Shown here: positions 44,025-51,754 of the stretch, one piece after another
How the letters are laid out: each line of letters opens with the position of its first letter
Position numbering within the stretch: the first letter of the stretch is position 1
DNA from: Acidobacteriota bacterium
Lineage (GTDB): Bacteria; Acidobacteriota; Holophagae; Holophagales; Holophagaceae
Reading direction: 5' to 3'
Length of the DNA stretch: 64,000 bases
Assembly: GCA_021794095.1 (NCBI GenBank)
Contig: JAJYRN010000011.1
Location: 40,136 to 104,135, forward strand
The notes under the pieces: generated by a model
The model's database searches: none
What the model was told of the DNA's origin: nothing
The model's input: only the letters and a program-made list of their open reading frames with translations
Made by a program: the position numbers and the translations under genes

Positions 44025-44993
44025 CTAGTTCGCGCGCTGGGCCAAGTACCGGGCCCAGGCTTCCAAGGAGGTCCGGTTGGGAAGGGATGCTAGTTGACAT
44101 AGGGCAGTCTCGGTCGCCTCCTCCAGGGCCTTGCGGGCACCATCCAGGCCCAGGAGGGATGGGTAGGTGATCTTACCCCTCCCCGCATCCTTCCCGGCGC
44201 GCTTGCCCAGGTCGGCGTCGGTGGCCGTGGCGTCCAGGATGTCATCCTGGATCTGGAAGGCCAGCCCGAGCGCTTCGCCGGTGGCCCGGAGGGCCTGGCG
44301 GTCTGCGGGGGTGGCCCCGCCCAGCACTGCGCCGATCTCCAGGGAGGCCCGTAGCAGGGCGCCGGTCTTGAGGCGGTGGATGAGCTGCAGGTGGTCGAAA
44401 TCGTAGTGGGCGAGCGTCTCGCCCTCACTCGGCCCTTCCTGGGCCTCGCCCTTCGGGCCGTCTCGCTTCGTGAGCCGGTGGGTCTTCGCTCGTGCTTCGC
44501 CCTCCAGGTCGAGGGCCTGTCCACCCACCATGCCGCGCCAGCCGGCCGCCTCGGCCAGGAGGGATAGGGCTTCCAGCCGCCGGGCGGGCTCGCCGGGGCC
44601 ATCGGCCAGCACCCGGAAAGCCTCCGTGAGCAGGCCGTCCCCGGCCAGGATGGCGTGGCCTTCTCCGAATACCTTGTGGTTGGTAGGCCGTCCCCGGCGC
44701 AGGTCATCGTCGTCCATGGCCGGCAGGTCGTCGTGGATCAGGGAATACGTGTGGATGTACTCCAGGGCCAGGGCCCCGGGCAGGGCGGATTCGATCTGCC
44801 CGCCCACGGCCTCGGCGGCCAGCAGGCAGAGCACGGGCCGGACGCGCTTGCCGCCGGCCTCCAGGCTGTAGCGCATGGCCTCGCCCAGGCGCTCCGCCTC
44901 ACCCTGCTGGAAGGCCACCGTGAGGCGGGCATCCAGCAGGGGAAGCAGCCGTTCCAGATCCGCCTGGACCCGGGAAGCGGCGGCCTGGCTCAC
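44025..44993 (-). CDS. ispA: Polyprenyl (geranyl/farnesyl) diphosphate synthase
   Basis: Condenses isopentenyl diphosphate with allylic diphosphates. The 322-residue product has the first Asp-rich motif HDDLPAMDDDDLRRGRPTNH and second QDDILDATATDADLGKRAGKD, with GGKRVRPVLCLLAAEAVGG. Aromatic residues five and four before the first motif (IHTYSLIHDD: Tyr, Ser) favour farnesyl to geranyl length, a weak guess. An unusual hydrophilic insertion of about 28 residues (around 170-198) lies between GQALDLEGE and HLQLIHRLKTGAL. Overlaps xseB by four bases. Confidence 0.91.
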   Translation of the reverse strand: MSQAAASRVQADLERLLPLLDARLTVAFQQGEAERLGEAMRYSLEAGGKRVRPVLCLLAAEAVGGQIESALPGALALEYIHTYSLIHDDLPAMDDDDLRRGRPTNHKVFGEGHAILAGDGLLTEAFRVLADGPGEPARRLEALSLLAEAAGWRGMVGGQALDLEGEARAKTHRLTKRDGPKGEAQEGPSEGETLAHYDFDHLQLIHRLKTGALLRASLEIGAVLGGATPADRQALRATGEALGLAFQIQDDILDATATDADLGKRAGKDAGRGKITYPSLLGLDGARKALEEATETALCQLASLPNRTSLEAWARYLAQRAN

Positions 44994-45238
44994 GGGGCTC
45001 CCTTGCCGGGATCGAGCGGCTCGGCCCGGTACTCCCCGCCCAGGCCCGCCTTGAGAACCTCGACCTTGCGTTGGGCTTCGGCCAACTGCTGCTGGAGGGA
45101 TTGGCTCAACTGGACCCCTTCTTCGAAGCGGGCCAGGGCCTCCTCCAGGCTCAGGCCGCCAGATTCCAGCTGCTGGACCAGGGCCTCCAGGCGGTCGAGG
45201 CCATCATCGAACGAAGGCTGGGGGGGCTGGGAACTCAT
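44990..45238 (-). CDS. xseB: Exodeoxyribonuclease VII small subunit XseB
   Basis: Small helical-hairpin subunit of exonuclease VII, which degrades single-stranded DNA. The 82-residue product has SFDDGLDRLEALVQQLESGGLSLEEALARFEEGVQLSQSLQQQLAEAQRKVEVL, the complete family signature. An upstream ATG at 45244 gives two more residues; 45238 is used because GGAT is better placed. The large subunit XseA is not in the window. Its stop overlaps ispA by four bases. First gene of the xseB-ispA-dxs unit. Confidence 0.9.
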   Translation of the reverse strand: MSSQPPQPSFDDGLDRLEALVQQLESGGLSLEEALARFEEGVQLSQSLQQQLAEAQRKVEVLKAGLGGEYRAEPLDPGKGAP

Positions 45239-45285
45239 GGGCATCCGGCGACAGGGCCCCGCGCGGGCCTCCTCCAGTCTACCGG

Positions 45286-46020
45286 CTAGTGGCGCGGATG
45301 CATGCTTTTGGACAACTCACGCCCGCCCTCCACCACCTGGTAGTCGTTGGGAAGCGCCCAGGCGCTGGCGGGGATGGCCGCCGTCGAGACGGCCGTGGCC
45401 TCTGTGGTGACATCCAGGCCCATGATGCCCTTGACATGGGTACGGAGGGCGACGCCATGGAGCTTGCTGACCTCTTCATAGAGGCGCTTGAAGAAGGCTC
45501 CCATGGCGCCCGGGGCCTGGCTCATCATGGACATGGCCTTGGCGTAGTCCCGGATGGGAAATTGCAGGGTCGGGTCGAGGCTCAGATCCTCCACCATCTT
45601 CCCGACGCTGATGCGAACCTTCTGGCAGGGGCGGCCGAGTACCGTATCCGTGCCTTCCTTCTGAACGCTCACCTTGGAGGCGTCGCCGAACATCATCTTG
45701 CTCATCAGGCCGGCCATGGCCCCCATCCGTTCGTTCATGGCCTCCATGGAGGCCTGCAACTCCTGGAAAGTCATGCGGGTGATGCGCTTCTTGCTGTGAT
45801 CAATGACGTACATCACGCCATTGCCGTAATCAATCATCGTGTCGGTATGGGTGCCCTCATGGTTGACGCGCATCCGGGTGGGGCTGATGTACTGCACCTG
45901 GGTTCCATTCTTGGCCCCGGGGCCCTTGCCGGTCACCCGGGAAGTGATGGTGAGATCCCCGGCCAGAAGGCTGAGGGCGGACAGGGCCAGTGAAGCCAGG
46001 ACGAGCAGAGGCTTGCGCAT
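45286..46020 (-). CDS. Exported DUF4412-like protein, 244 residues
   Basis: Signal peptide MRKPLLVLASLALSALSLLAGD. The mature protein follows the DUF4412/LolA-like layout: a lipid-binding-type beta sheet beginning ITSRVTGKGPGAKNGTQVQYISPTRMRVN, GTHTDTMIDYGNGVMYVIDHSKKRITRMTF, a Met-rich helix (MEAMNERMGAMAGLMSKMMFGD), and GRPCQKVRISVG. The family is periplasmic and of unknown role. It lies alone between xseB and the NtrC-type regulator, with divergent starts (46020 and 46111). Met-rich helices could bind metal, but this is inference. Confidence 0.72.
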   Translation of the reverse strand: MRKPLLVLASLALSALSLLAGDLTITSRVTGKGPGAKNGTQVQYISPTRMRVNHEGTHTDTMIDYGNGVMYVIDHSKKRITRMTFQELQASMEAMNERMGAMAGLMSKMMFGDASKVSVQKEGTDTVLGRPCQKVRISVGKMVEDLSLDPTLQFPIRDYAKAMSMMSQAPGAMGAFFKRLYEEVSKLHGVALRTHVKGIMGLDVTTEATAVSTAAIPASAWALPNDYQVVEGGRELSKSMHPRH

Positions 46021-46110
46021 GGGGGGCTCCGGGATAGGTGTCGGGAAGCATACGTCCACCTCCCTTCGGCCGAAAGGGCTGTTTGGGGTAACGTCATCCC
46101 GGGGGGACCC

Positions 46111-47484
46111 ATGGCCCGCGTGCTGGTGGTGGATGACAGTCAGGAAACCTGCGATCTCCTTGAGGAGCTCCTGGAGAACATGGGCCTGGATGTCACCAAG
46201 GCCGTACATCCGGACAAAGCGATCCAACTGCTGCACCAGGAGTCCTTCGACCTCCTCCTCTCCGATATCAACCTGGAATCCCGGAAAGATGGGCTGGACC
46301 TGCTGCGGGAGGCCAAACCCCTGGGGGTGGACACCATCCTGCTTTCAGGCTTCGGAACCCTCGAGACCGCGCTTGAGGCGGTAAAGGAAGGCGCCTTCGA
46401 CTTCCTCAGCAAGCCCTGGAACAACGAGGAACTGAAGGCTCTGGTAGCCCGGGCCCTCGCCCGCCGGCAATCCGGCGGACAGGATGCGGAGGAGGCCACC
46501 TCGCCGAAGGCGAAGCGTAGCCTGATGATCGGCTCCAGCCCCCGGATGATGACGGTCTACAAGACCATCGCCAGCCTCCAGAACAGCCGGTCCACGGTGC
46601 TGATCACTGGGGAGAGCGGCACGGGCAAAGAACTGGTGGCCCGGAGCATCCATCTTTCCAGTGACCGCAAGGATCGCCCCTTCGTGGCGGTGAACTGCGG
46701 CGCCCTGACGGAGAGCCTCCTCGAATCTGAACTGTTCGGCCATGTGAAGGGTTCCTTCACCGGGGCGGTGAGCGAGAAGCCCGGCCTGTTCGAGGAAGCC
46801 TCCGGAGGCACCATCTTCCTGGACGAGATCGGAGAAACCAGCCTCAGCTTCCAGGTTCGACTCCTCCGCGTGCTCCAGGAGCAGGAGATCCGGCGTGTGG
46901 GGGGAACCCGCACCATCAAGGTGGATACCCGGATCATCGCCGCGACCAATCGGGATCTCCAGCAGATGGTCAAGGCCGGCACCTTCCGGGAGGATCTCTA
47001 CTACCGGCTGAGTGTCGTGGAGCTTGAAGTGCCGCCCCTCCGGGATCGGGGGGAGGACGTCCCCCTCCTGCTGGACCATTTCCTGGACGAGAGCAGCCGG
47101 AAGGATCATCGCGTCTATGTGATCCACCCCGAGGCCCGCCACGTCCTGGAGCGCTATTCCTGGCCGGGTAATGTGCGCGAGCTGATGAACGCCGTGGAAA
47201 ACTTGACCCAGTTGAGCCGCGGTCGGGAAATTACCGTGGATGACCTTCCCCGCAAGATCCAGGCGGATGTATTGAAGCGGGCCCTCCGCCAACCGGAAGG
47301 CGGGGAAGATGTTTCCGGGCTCACCGAGGATTGGCCGACGCTGGATGAGCTGGAACAGCGATATATCCATCTTCTGGTAAGCAAGCACAAGGAAAAACAG
47401 CGCATTGCGGACATTCTGGGCGTGGATCGGACCACCCTGTACCGCAAGCTCAAGCGCTACGGTCTGCACGAAGGCGGCGAATAG
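46111..47484 (+). CDS. Sigma-54-dependent response regulator (NtrC/AtoC type)
   Basis: Activator of sigma-54 promoters. In 457 residues: receiver (1-120) with VVDDSQ, phospho-Asp in LLLSDINLE and Lys in LSKPWN, AAA+ domain (about 135-375) with Walker A GESGTGKELVARSIH, the sigma-54 contact loop ELFGHVKGSFTGAV (GSFTGA instead of GAFTGA), Walker B GTIFLDEIGE, RVGGTRTIKVDTRIIAATNRD, and a Fis-type HTH (KQRIADILGVDRTTLYRKLKRYGL). A cognate histidine kinase is not in the window. The gene is followed by two dyads, a candidate sigma-54 promoter and the Lys-rich protein gene, its probable target. Confidence 0.93.
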   Translation: MARVLVVDDSQETCDLLEELLENMGLDVTKAVHPDKAIQLLHQESFDLLLSDINLESRKDGLDLLREAKPLGVDTILLSGFGTLETALEAVKEGAFDFLSKPWNNEELKALVARALARRQSGGQDAEEATSPKAKRSLMIGSSPRMMTVYKTIASLQNSRSTVLITGESGTGKELVARSIHLSSDRKDRPFVAVNCGALTESLLESELFGHVKGSFTGAVSEKPGLFEEASGGTIFLDEIGETSLSFQVRLLRVLQEQEIRRVGGTRTIKVDTRIIAATNRDLQQMVKAGTFREDLYYRLSVVELEVPPLRDRGEDVPLLLDHFLDESSRKDHRVYVIHPEARHVLERYSWPGNVRELMNAVENLTQLSRGREITVDDLPRKIQADVLKRALRQPEGGEDVSGLTEDWPTLDELEQRYIHLLVSKHKEKQRIADILGVDRTTLYRKLKRYGLHEGGE

Positions 47485-47507
47485 GCTTTCCCCGCCTGAT
47501 GGACTCC

Positions 47508-47539
47508 GTCGCAGGCTGCGACACGTTGCAGTATGCGAC
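47508..47539 (+). promoter_or_regulatory. Paired dyads, candidate upstream activator sites
   Basis: Two similar 15-base dyads 17 bases apart: GTCGCA-GGC-TGCGAC (47508-47522) and GTTGCA-GTA-TGCGAC (47525-47539). They lie about 90-105 bases before the expected sigma-54 transcription start, the usual distance of enhancer sites for NtrC-type activators. The first could also be a weak 3' hairpin of the regulator gene. Confidence 0.5.
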
Positions 47540-47593
47540 GCCGGGTGCCTTCTTTTTTTTATTTAAATATTTAAAAATAAACATTTTAAATTT

Positions 47594-47610
47594 TGGCCTA
47601 CATCCTGCTT
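47594..47610 (+). promoter_or_regulatory. Candidate sigma-54 (-24/-12) promoter
   Basis: TTGGCCTACATCCTGCTT (47593-47610): GG at 47595-47596 and GC at 47607-47608 with ten bases between, the required spacing. The -24 half (TTGGC) is perfect; the -12 half (CTGCTT) has GC and W correct. Predicted start about 47620, with a 40-base leader to the Lys-rich protein. It follows a long A/T-rich stretch (47550-47593) suited to bending. Confidence 0.6.
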
Positions 47611-47660
47611 AGTACCGACCCGAATCCGGCCGTGCCGGATAACCCTATGGAGAACCCCCC

Positions 47661-48428
47661 ATGAAGAAGCTTGTCGCGCTGCTCTTCGCCGCTGCGCTCA
47701 TCAGCCCCGTTTTTGCTGGTGAGGCCAAGAAGCCTGAGCCCAAGAAGGCTGAAAAGGTGCAGAAGGTCGAGAAGAAGGAAGTCAAGAAGGCCGTCGTCAA
47801 AAAGGCCGTGAAGGCCGAAGAGAAGAAGGCCGAGAAGAAGGAAGCCAAGAAGCACATGGTCAAGAAGCACATGGCCAAGAAGCATGTCGCCAAGAAGGCC
47901 GAGAAGAAGGCTGAGAAGAAGGCCATGAACGCGACCGAGAAGAAGGCCGAGAAGAAGCACGTGGCCAAGAAGCATGTCGCCAAGAAGGCCGAGAAGAAGG
48001 CTGAGAAGAAGGCCATGAACGCGACCGAGAAGAAGGCCGAGAAGAAGCACGTGGCCAAGAAGCATGCCGTCAAGAAGGCCGAGAAGAAGGCCGAGAAGAA
48101 GGCTGAGAAGAAGGCCATGAACGCGACCGAGAAGAAGGCCGAGAAGAAGCATGTGGCTAAGAAGCATGTGGCCAAGAAGCACGTCGCCAAGAAGCACGTC
48201 GCCAAGAAGGCTGCGAAGAAGGCCGAGGCTGCTCCTGCCGAGAAGAAGGCCATGAACGCCGAGAAGAAGGCCACCAAGAAGGCCACCAAGAAGGTGGTCA
48301 AGAAGGAAGTCAAGAAGGCCGAGAAGAAGGCCATGAACGCGACCGAGAAGAAGGCCGCGAAGAAGGAAGTCAAGAAGGCCGGCAAGAAGGTGGCCAAGAA
48401 GGAAGTCAAGAAGGCCGAGAAGAAGTAA
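47661..48428 (+). CDS. Secreted lysine-rich repeat protein, 255 residues
   Basis: Signal peptide MKKLVALLFAAALISPVFA followed by a mature part that is more than two-fifths Lys, with Ala, Glu, Val and His. It is built from motifs such as EKKAEKKAMNATEKKAEKKH and HVAKKHVAKK; the AMNATEKK motif recurs at 47926, 48016, 48118 and 48334 (bases) and a shorter AMNAEKK at 48256. Nearly every Lys codon is AAG, which avoids slippery AAA runs. It resembles histone H1/Hc2-type tails in composition but is exported. Probable ligands: DNA, LPS, polyanionic matrix or metals through the His pairs; none shown. Preceded by GGAG and a possible sigma-54 promoter. Confidence 0.85.
   Translation: MKKLVALLFAAALISPVFAGEAKKPEPKKAEKVQKVEKKEVKKAVVKKAVKAEEKKAEKKEAKKHMVKKHMAKKHVAKKAEKKAEKKAMNATEKKAEKKHVAKKHVAKKAEKKAEKKAMNATEKKAEKKHVAKKHAVKKAEKKAEKKAEKKAMNATEKKAEKKHVAKKHVAKKHVAKKHVAKKAAKKAEAAPAEKKAMNAEKKATKKATKKVVKKEVKKAEKKAMNATEKKAAKKEVKKAGKKVAKKEVKKAEKK
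47897..48190 (+). repeat. In-frame imperfect tandem repeat in the Lys-rich gene
   Basis: Three units of 90-102 bases encoding AEKKAEKKAMNATEKKAEKK followed by (HVAKK)n. The unit beginning near 47897 recurs 90 bases later with only single-base changes; the third has one extra AEKK (12 bases). Confidence 0.8.
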
Positions 48429-48452
48429 TCTTTCGACCCTCATGGATTGCGG

Positions 48453-48480
48453 AAAAGCGGGCTTCGGGCCCGCTTTTTCT
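48453..48480 (+). terminator. Intrinsic terminator of the Lys-rich gene
   Basis: Hairpin 48457-48462 with 48468-48473 (6 bp GC plus flanking A-T pairs, TTCGG loop) followed by TTTTT. Separates this transcript from deoC. Confidence 0.88.
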
Positions 48481-48516
48481 TGTTCCGGCTTTGTCCTGGC
48501 GGCTCCAGAGGTGATG

Positions 48517-49362
48517 ATGGGCTCCATGACGAATGATCTGCTCGACCTGACCGCCGAAATCCGCACCCGCTTATCCGCCCAGGTGCCCTCTGGACCGGCG
48601 CAGCTCCTGGGGTGTCTCCACACCACCTGCCTGCTGCGGGATGCCGGGGGGCTCCACGCCTTCCCCCTGGGTGAATGCCGCCCCCCGGCGGGGCCCTGGG
48701 CCCTGGCGCCCCTCATTGACCACACGCTGCTGAAGGCCGATGCCACCGCCGCGCAGATCGAAACCCTCTGCGGCGAAGCCAAGCATTACGGGTTCGCCTC
48801 CGTGTGTGTGAATCCGGTCTGGGTTCCCCTGGCCGCACGCCTCCTCGCGGGGAGTCCAGTGCGGACCTGCACGGTGGTGGGGTTCCCGCTGGGGGCGACC
48901 TCCACCGTGGCCAAGGCCTGCGAAGCCGAGACCGCTCTGCGAGAGGGGGCTCAGGAGGTGGATATGGTCCTGGCCATTGGCCCCGCCAAGTCTGGCGACT
49001 GGCAGAAGGTGGCCGAAGATCTCAAGAGCCTTCGGGCAGCGGTTCCCGCGCCAGCTGTCCTCAAGGTCATCCTGGAAACCTGCCTGCTCACGGACAGCGA
49101 GAAGGTCCGCGCCTGCGTTTTGGCTCGGGAGGCCGGGCTGGATTTTGTGAAGACCTCCACAGGATTCTCCACGGGTGGCGCCACGGAAGCGGACGTGGCC
49201 TTGATGCGCCAGACCGTTGGCACCGGGCTGGGCGTCAAGGCTTCAGGCGGCATCCGCACCTACGAGACCGCCCTCGCCATGGTGTTCGCGGGTGCCACGC
49301 GATTGGGCCTCTCCGCCTCGGTGGCCGTGGCTGAAGGCGCAGCCGGCTCTGGCGCCTACTGA
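48517..49362 (+). CDS. deoC: Deoxyribose-phosphate aldolase DeoC with N-terminal extension
   Basis: Class I aldolase cleaving 2-deoxyribose 5-phosphate to glyceraldehyde 3-phosphate and acetaldehyde in nucleoside catabolism. The core (from about residue 68) has LIDHTLLKADATAAQIETLC, FASVCVNPVWVP, VVGFPLGATSTVAKACEAE, GAQEVDMVLAIG, VILETCLL, the Schiff-base Lys in DFVKTSTGF and VKASGGIRT. About 65 residues precede it, twice the usual amount, with two Cys (GCLHTTC). ATG 48517 has AGAGG five bases before; 48526 is a second candidate. Followed after 47 bases by mglB. Confidence 0.9.
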   Translation: MGSMTNDLLDLTAEIRTRLSAQVPSGPAQLLGCLHTTCLLRDAGGLHAFPLGECRPPAGPWALAPLIDHTLLKADATAAQIETLCGEAKHYGFASVCVNPVWVPLAARLLAGSPVRTCTVVGFPLGATSTVAKACEAETALREGAQEVDMVLAIGPAKSGDWQKVAEDLKSLRAAVPAPAVLKVILETCLLTDSEKVRACVLAREAGLDFVKTSTGFSTGGATEADVALMRQTVGTGLGVKASGGIRTYETALAMVFAGATRLGLSASVAVAEGAAGSGAY

Positions 49363-49409
49363 GTCCTCAACTGCGGTATCCTCCAGAAAGTTGTCCCCTG
49401 GAGGTCGTT

Positions 49410-49907
49410 GTGGCCAAGCTGGATCTCATCATGTTTGAGGAGGAATACAAGCTCCTCCAGGAGATCATCGGCCGACTCTCGAAGGATGCCTCCGCCAAGG
49501 TGGTGTTCCTGGTGGATAAGAACGGCCAGCAGATCGCCGCCGCCGGCGATGTGAAGAGCATTGACGCCACCAGCCTGGCCTCCCTCACCGCCGGGAATGT
49601 GGCGGCCACGGATGGGTTGGCCAAACTCATCGGGGAAAAGGAATTCAGCCTGCTCTTCCACGAGGGCGAGAAGGACAACCTCCACATTTCCATCGTGGGC
49701 AAGCGCGGCATCCTGGTGGTCATCTTCGACCAGAACTCCAGTCTTGCTCTCGTACGGCTGCGGGTGAAAAAGGCGAGCAAGGAACTCCAGGAGATCTTCG
49801 ACCAGGTGGAGCAGCGGGCCCAGAAGGAATCGGACACGGGCGGCCGCTTCGAAAGCCCCTTCTCCGAGATCACCGACGAAGACATTGACCGGCTCTTCGG
49901 CGACTAG
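49410..49907 (+). CDS. mglB: Roadblock/LC7 protein MglB-like
   Basis: GTPase-activating partner of MglA in polarity and motility control. The 165-residue protein has a roadblock fold (EIIGRLSKDASAKVVFLVDKNGQQIAAAGDVKSIDATSLASLTAGNVAATDGLAKLIG, FSLLFHEGEKDNLHISIVGKRGILVVIFD) and a 40-residue acidic tail ending EDIDRLFGD. GTG start at 49410 with GGAGG five bases before. The mglA gene begins 12 bases after the stop. In Myxococcus and Thermus the same pair sets cell polarity for gliding or type IV pili; that is inference for this organism. Confidence 0.9.
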   Translation: MAKLDLIMFEEEYKLLQEIIGRLSKDASAKVVFLVDKNGQQIAAAGDVKSIDATSLASLTAGNVAATDGLAKLIGEKEFSLLFHEGEKDNLHISIVGKRGILVVIFDQNSSLALVRLRVKKASKELQEIFDQVEQRAQKESDTGGRFESPFSEITDEDIDRLFGD

Positions 49908-49919
49908 TCGGGGCCGTCC

Positions 49920-50504
49920 ATGACCTTCATCAACTACGCGTCCCGCGAGATCAACTGCAAGATCGTGTACTACGGTCCCGGCCTCTGCGGGAAAACCACG
50001 AACATCCAGTGGATCTACGAGCAGGCCAATCCCGAGAAAAAGGGCAAGCTGGTCAGCCTGGCCACTGAAACCGATCGCACCCTCTTCTTCGACTTCCTGC
50101 CCTTGGACATGGGCACGGTGAAGGGCTTCAAGGTCCGGTTCCACCTCTACACCGTGCCCGGCCAGGTCTTCTACGACGCCAGTCGCAAGCTCATCCTGCG
50201 CGGCTGCGACGGCATCATCTTTGTGGCCGATAGCCAGCGGGCGCGCATGGAAGCCAACATCGAGTCCATCGCCAACCTGGCCACCAACCTCAAGGAGAAC
50301 GGATTCGACATCCGCTCGATCCCGTACGTGCTCCAGCTGAACAAGCGCGACATGCCCTCCGCTGCCCCCGTGACCGAGATGGAACGGCTGCTCCGCTTCC
50401 GGAGCGAGCCCATGATCGAGGCCGTCGCCAACCAGGGCACCGGCGTCATCGAGACCCTCAAAGCTGCCGCCCGCCAGATCCTCATGGAACTCCAGCGGAC
50501 CTAG
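49920..50504 (+). CDS. mglA: MglA-like small GTPase
   Basis: Ras-like GTPase of bacterial polarity. The 194-residue protein has P-loop YYGPGLCGKTTNIQWIYE, switch I ATETDRTLFFDFLPLD with the Arg and Thr, DxxG replaced by TVPGQ (the MglA signature), NKRD (G4) and the fifth motif region ANQGTGVIETLK. Length and motif set match Myxococcus MglA. Follows mglB by 12 bases. Its effectors (pilus motors, gliding proteins) are outside the window; the pseudopilin at 17 kb is unrelated in position. Confidence 0.93.
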   Translation: MTFINYASREINCKIVYYGPGLCGKTTNIQWIYEQANPEKKGKLVSLATETDRTLFFDFLPLDMGTVKGFKVRFHLYTVPGQVFYDASRKLILRGCDGIIFVADSQRARMEANIESIANLATNLKENGFDIRSIPYVLQLNKRDMPSAAPVTEMERLLRFRSEPMIEAVANQGTGVIETLKAAARQILMELQRT

Positions 50505-50519
50505 ACCGTTCGCCCCCGC

Positions 50520-50547
50520 TTGAATTCGCGACCGCCTCCGGTAGAAT
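50520..50547 (+). promoter_or_regulatory. Promoter of tRNA-Asn
   Basis: TTGAAT (50520-50525), 16-base spacer, TAGAAT (50542-50547). Predicted start near 50554, seven bases before the mature tRNA end. Confidence 0.65.
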
Positions 50548-50560
50548 GAACCTTCCCCTT

Positions 50561-50636
50561 TCCGGAGTAGCTCAGGGGTCAGAGCGGGTGACTGTTAATC
50601 ACTAGGTCGGGGGTTCAAATCCCTCCTCCGGAGCCA
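50561..50636 (+). tRNA. tRNA-Asn (GTT)
   Basis: Cloverleaf of 76 bases. Acceptor 50561-50567 pairs with 50626-50632, discriminator G, encoded CCA 50634-50636. The anticodon loop CTGTTAA gives anticodon GTT (50594-50596). The T loop is TTCAAAT, the T stem has one G-U. Followed by an intrinsic terminator at 50642-50674. Remains of a restriction-modification gene begin right beside the 3' end, a typical island-insertion site. Confidence 0.96.
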
Positions 50637-50654
50637 GAACGAAAGCCCTGGAAC

Positions 50655-51307
<653 letters not shown>

Positions 51308-51690
51308 CTATTGCGCAGGAAGGCCGAACTCACCCCATCGGGGGCCCGGGAAGTAGCGCTTGCCGCCTTCGTCCCGCCGGAGCACGCCGTCCTGGAGCAG
51401 CTGGGCCAGCGCGCGGGTGGCGTATTGACGCGAGACCTCGAAGACCGCCTGGTAGTCCAGATTCTTGATGAACCCCTTGGTGTCCATGCGCTCCCGGAGG
51501 GCGGCGGCGGGCCCTCGGCCTCAGGCAGGGCGAGGCGCACCCGGTAGATCGCCCCCGCACCCGGATGGTCGGGGCCCTCCAGGTAGCCGACCACCAACTC
51601 GCGTAATTCCCGATACGCCTGATCCCGGTCCACCTGGTTGAGCGTCTGGTAGCCACGGCTACAGCCCACGCGGGATGCTCCCGCTCTGCC
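51308..51690 (-). pseudogene. Frameshifted remnant with winged-helix C-terminus
   Basis: A minus-strand frame gives YQTLNQVDRDQAYRELRELV then VGYLEGPDHPGAGAIYRVRL before shifting near 51500-51510 in a CCGCCGCCGCCC run; the next frame gives MDTKGFIKNLDYQAVFEVSR then QYATRALAQLLQDGVLRRDE, GGKRYFPGPRWGEF and a stop at 51308. The second part is a wHTH like those ending Fic-family or RecG-like accessory proteins of type I restriction operons, but the match is by pattern. A single indel joins the two. Not functional as it stands. Confidence 0.55.
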
Positions 51691-51754
51691 TGCGTTCTCG
51701 GGTGCACTAGGTAGGTGCAAGCATACCGGAGTGAGCCAGAACCTCCGCCCGGCC

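Noticed and set aside
41236..44028. Plus-strand open frame of 930 codons opposite dxs
   Set aside because: No motifs and opposite a certain dxs gene; antisense shadow in GC-rich DNA.
47552..47593. T8 run and A/T-rich stretch as the intrinsic terminator of the NtrC-type gene
   Set aside because: The nearest hairpin (dyads at 47508-47539) is 12 or more bases before the T run; a promoter-enhancer reading fits spacing better, but a terminator role is not excluded.
47598..48782. Minus-strand Leu/Phe/Ala-rich open frames opposite the Lys-rich gene
   Set aside because: They are antisense readings of AAG-rich DNA, lack ribosome sites, and would be membrane-like by codon complement only; the plus gene has RBS, signal peptide and terminator.
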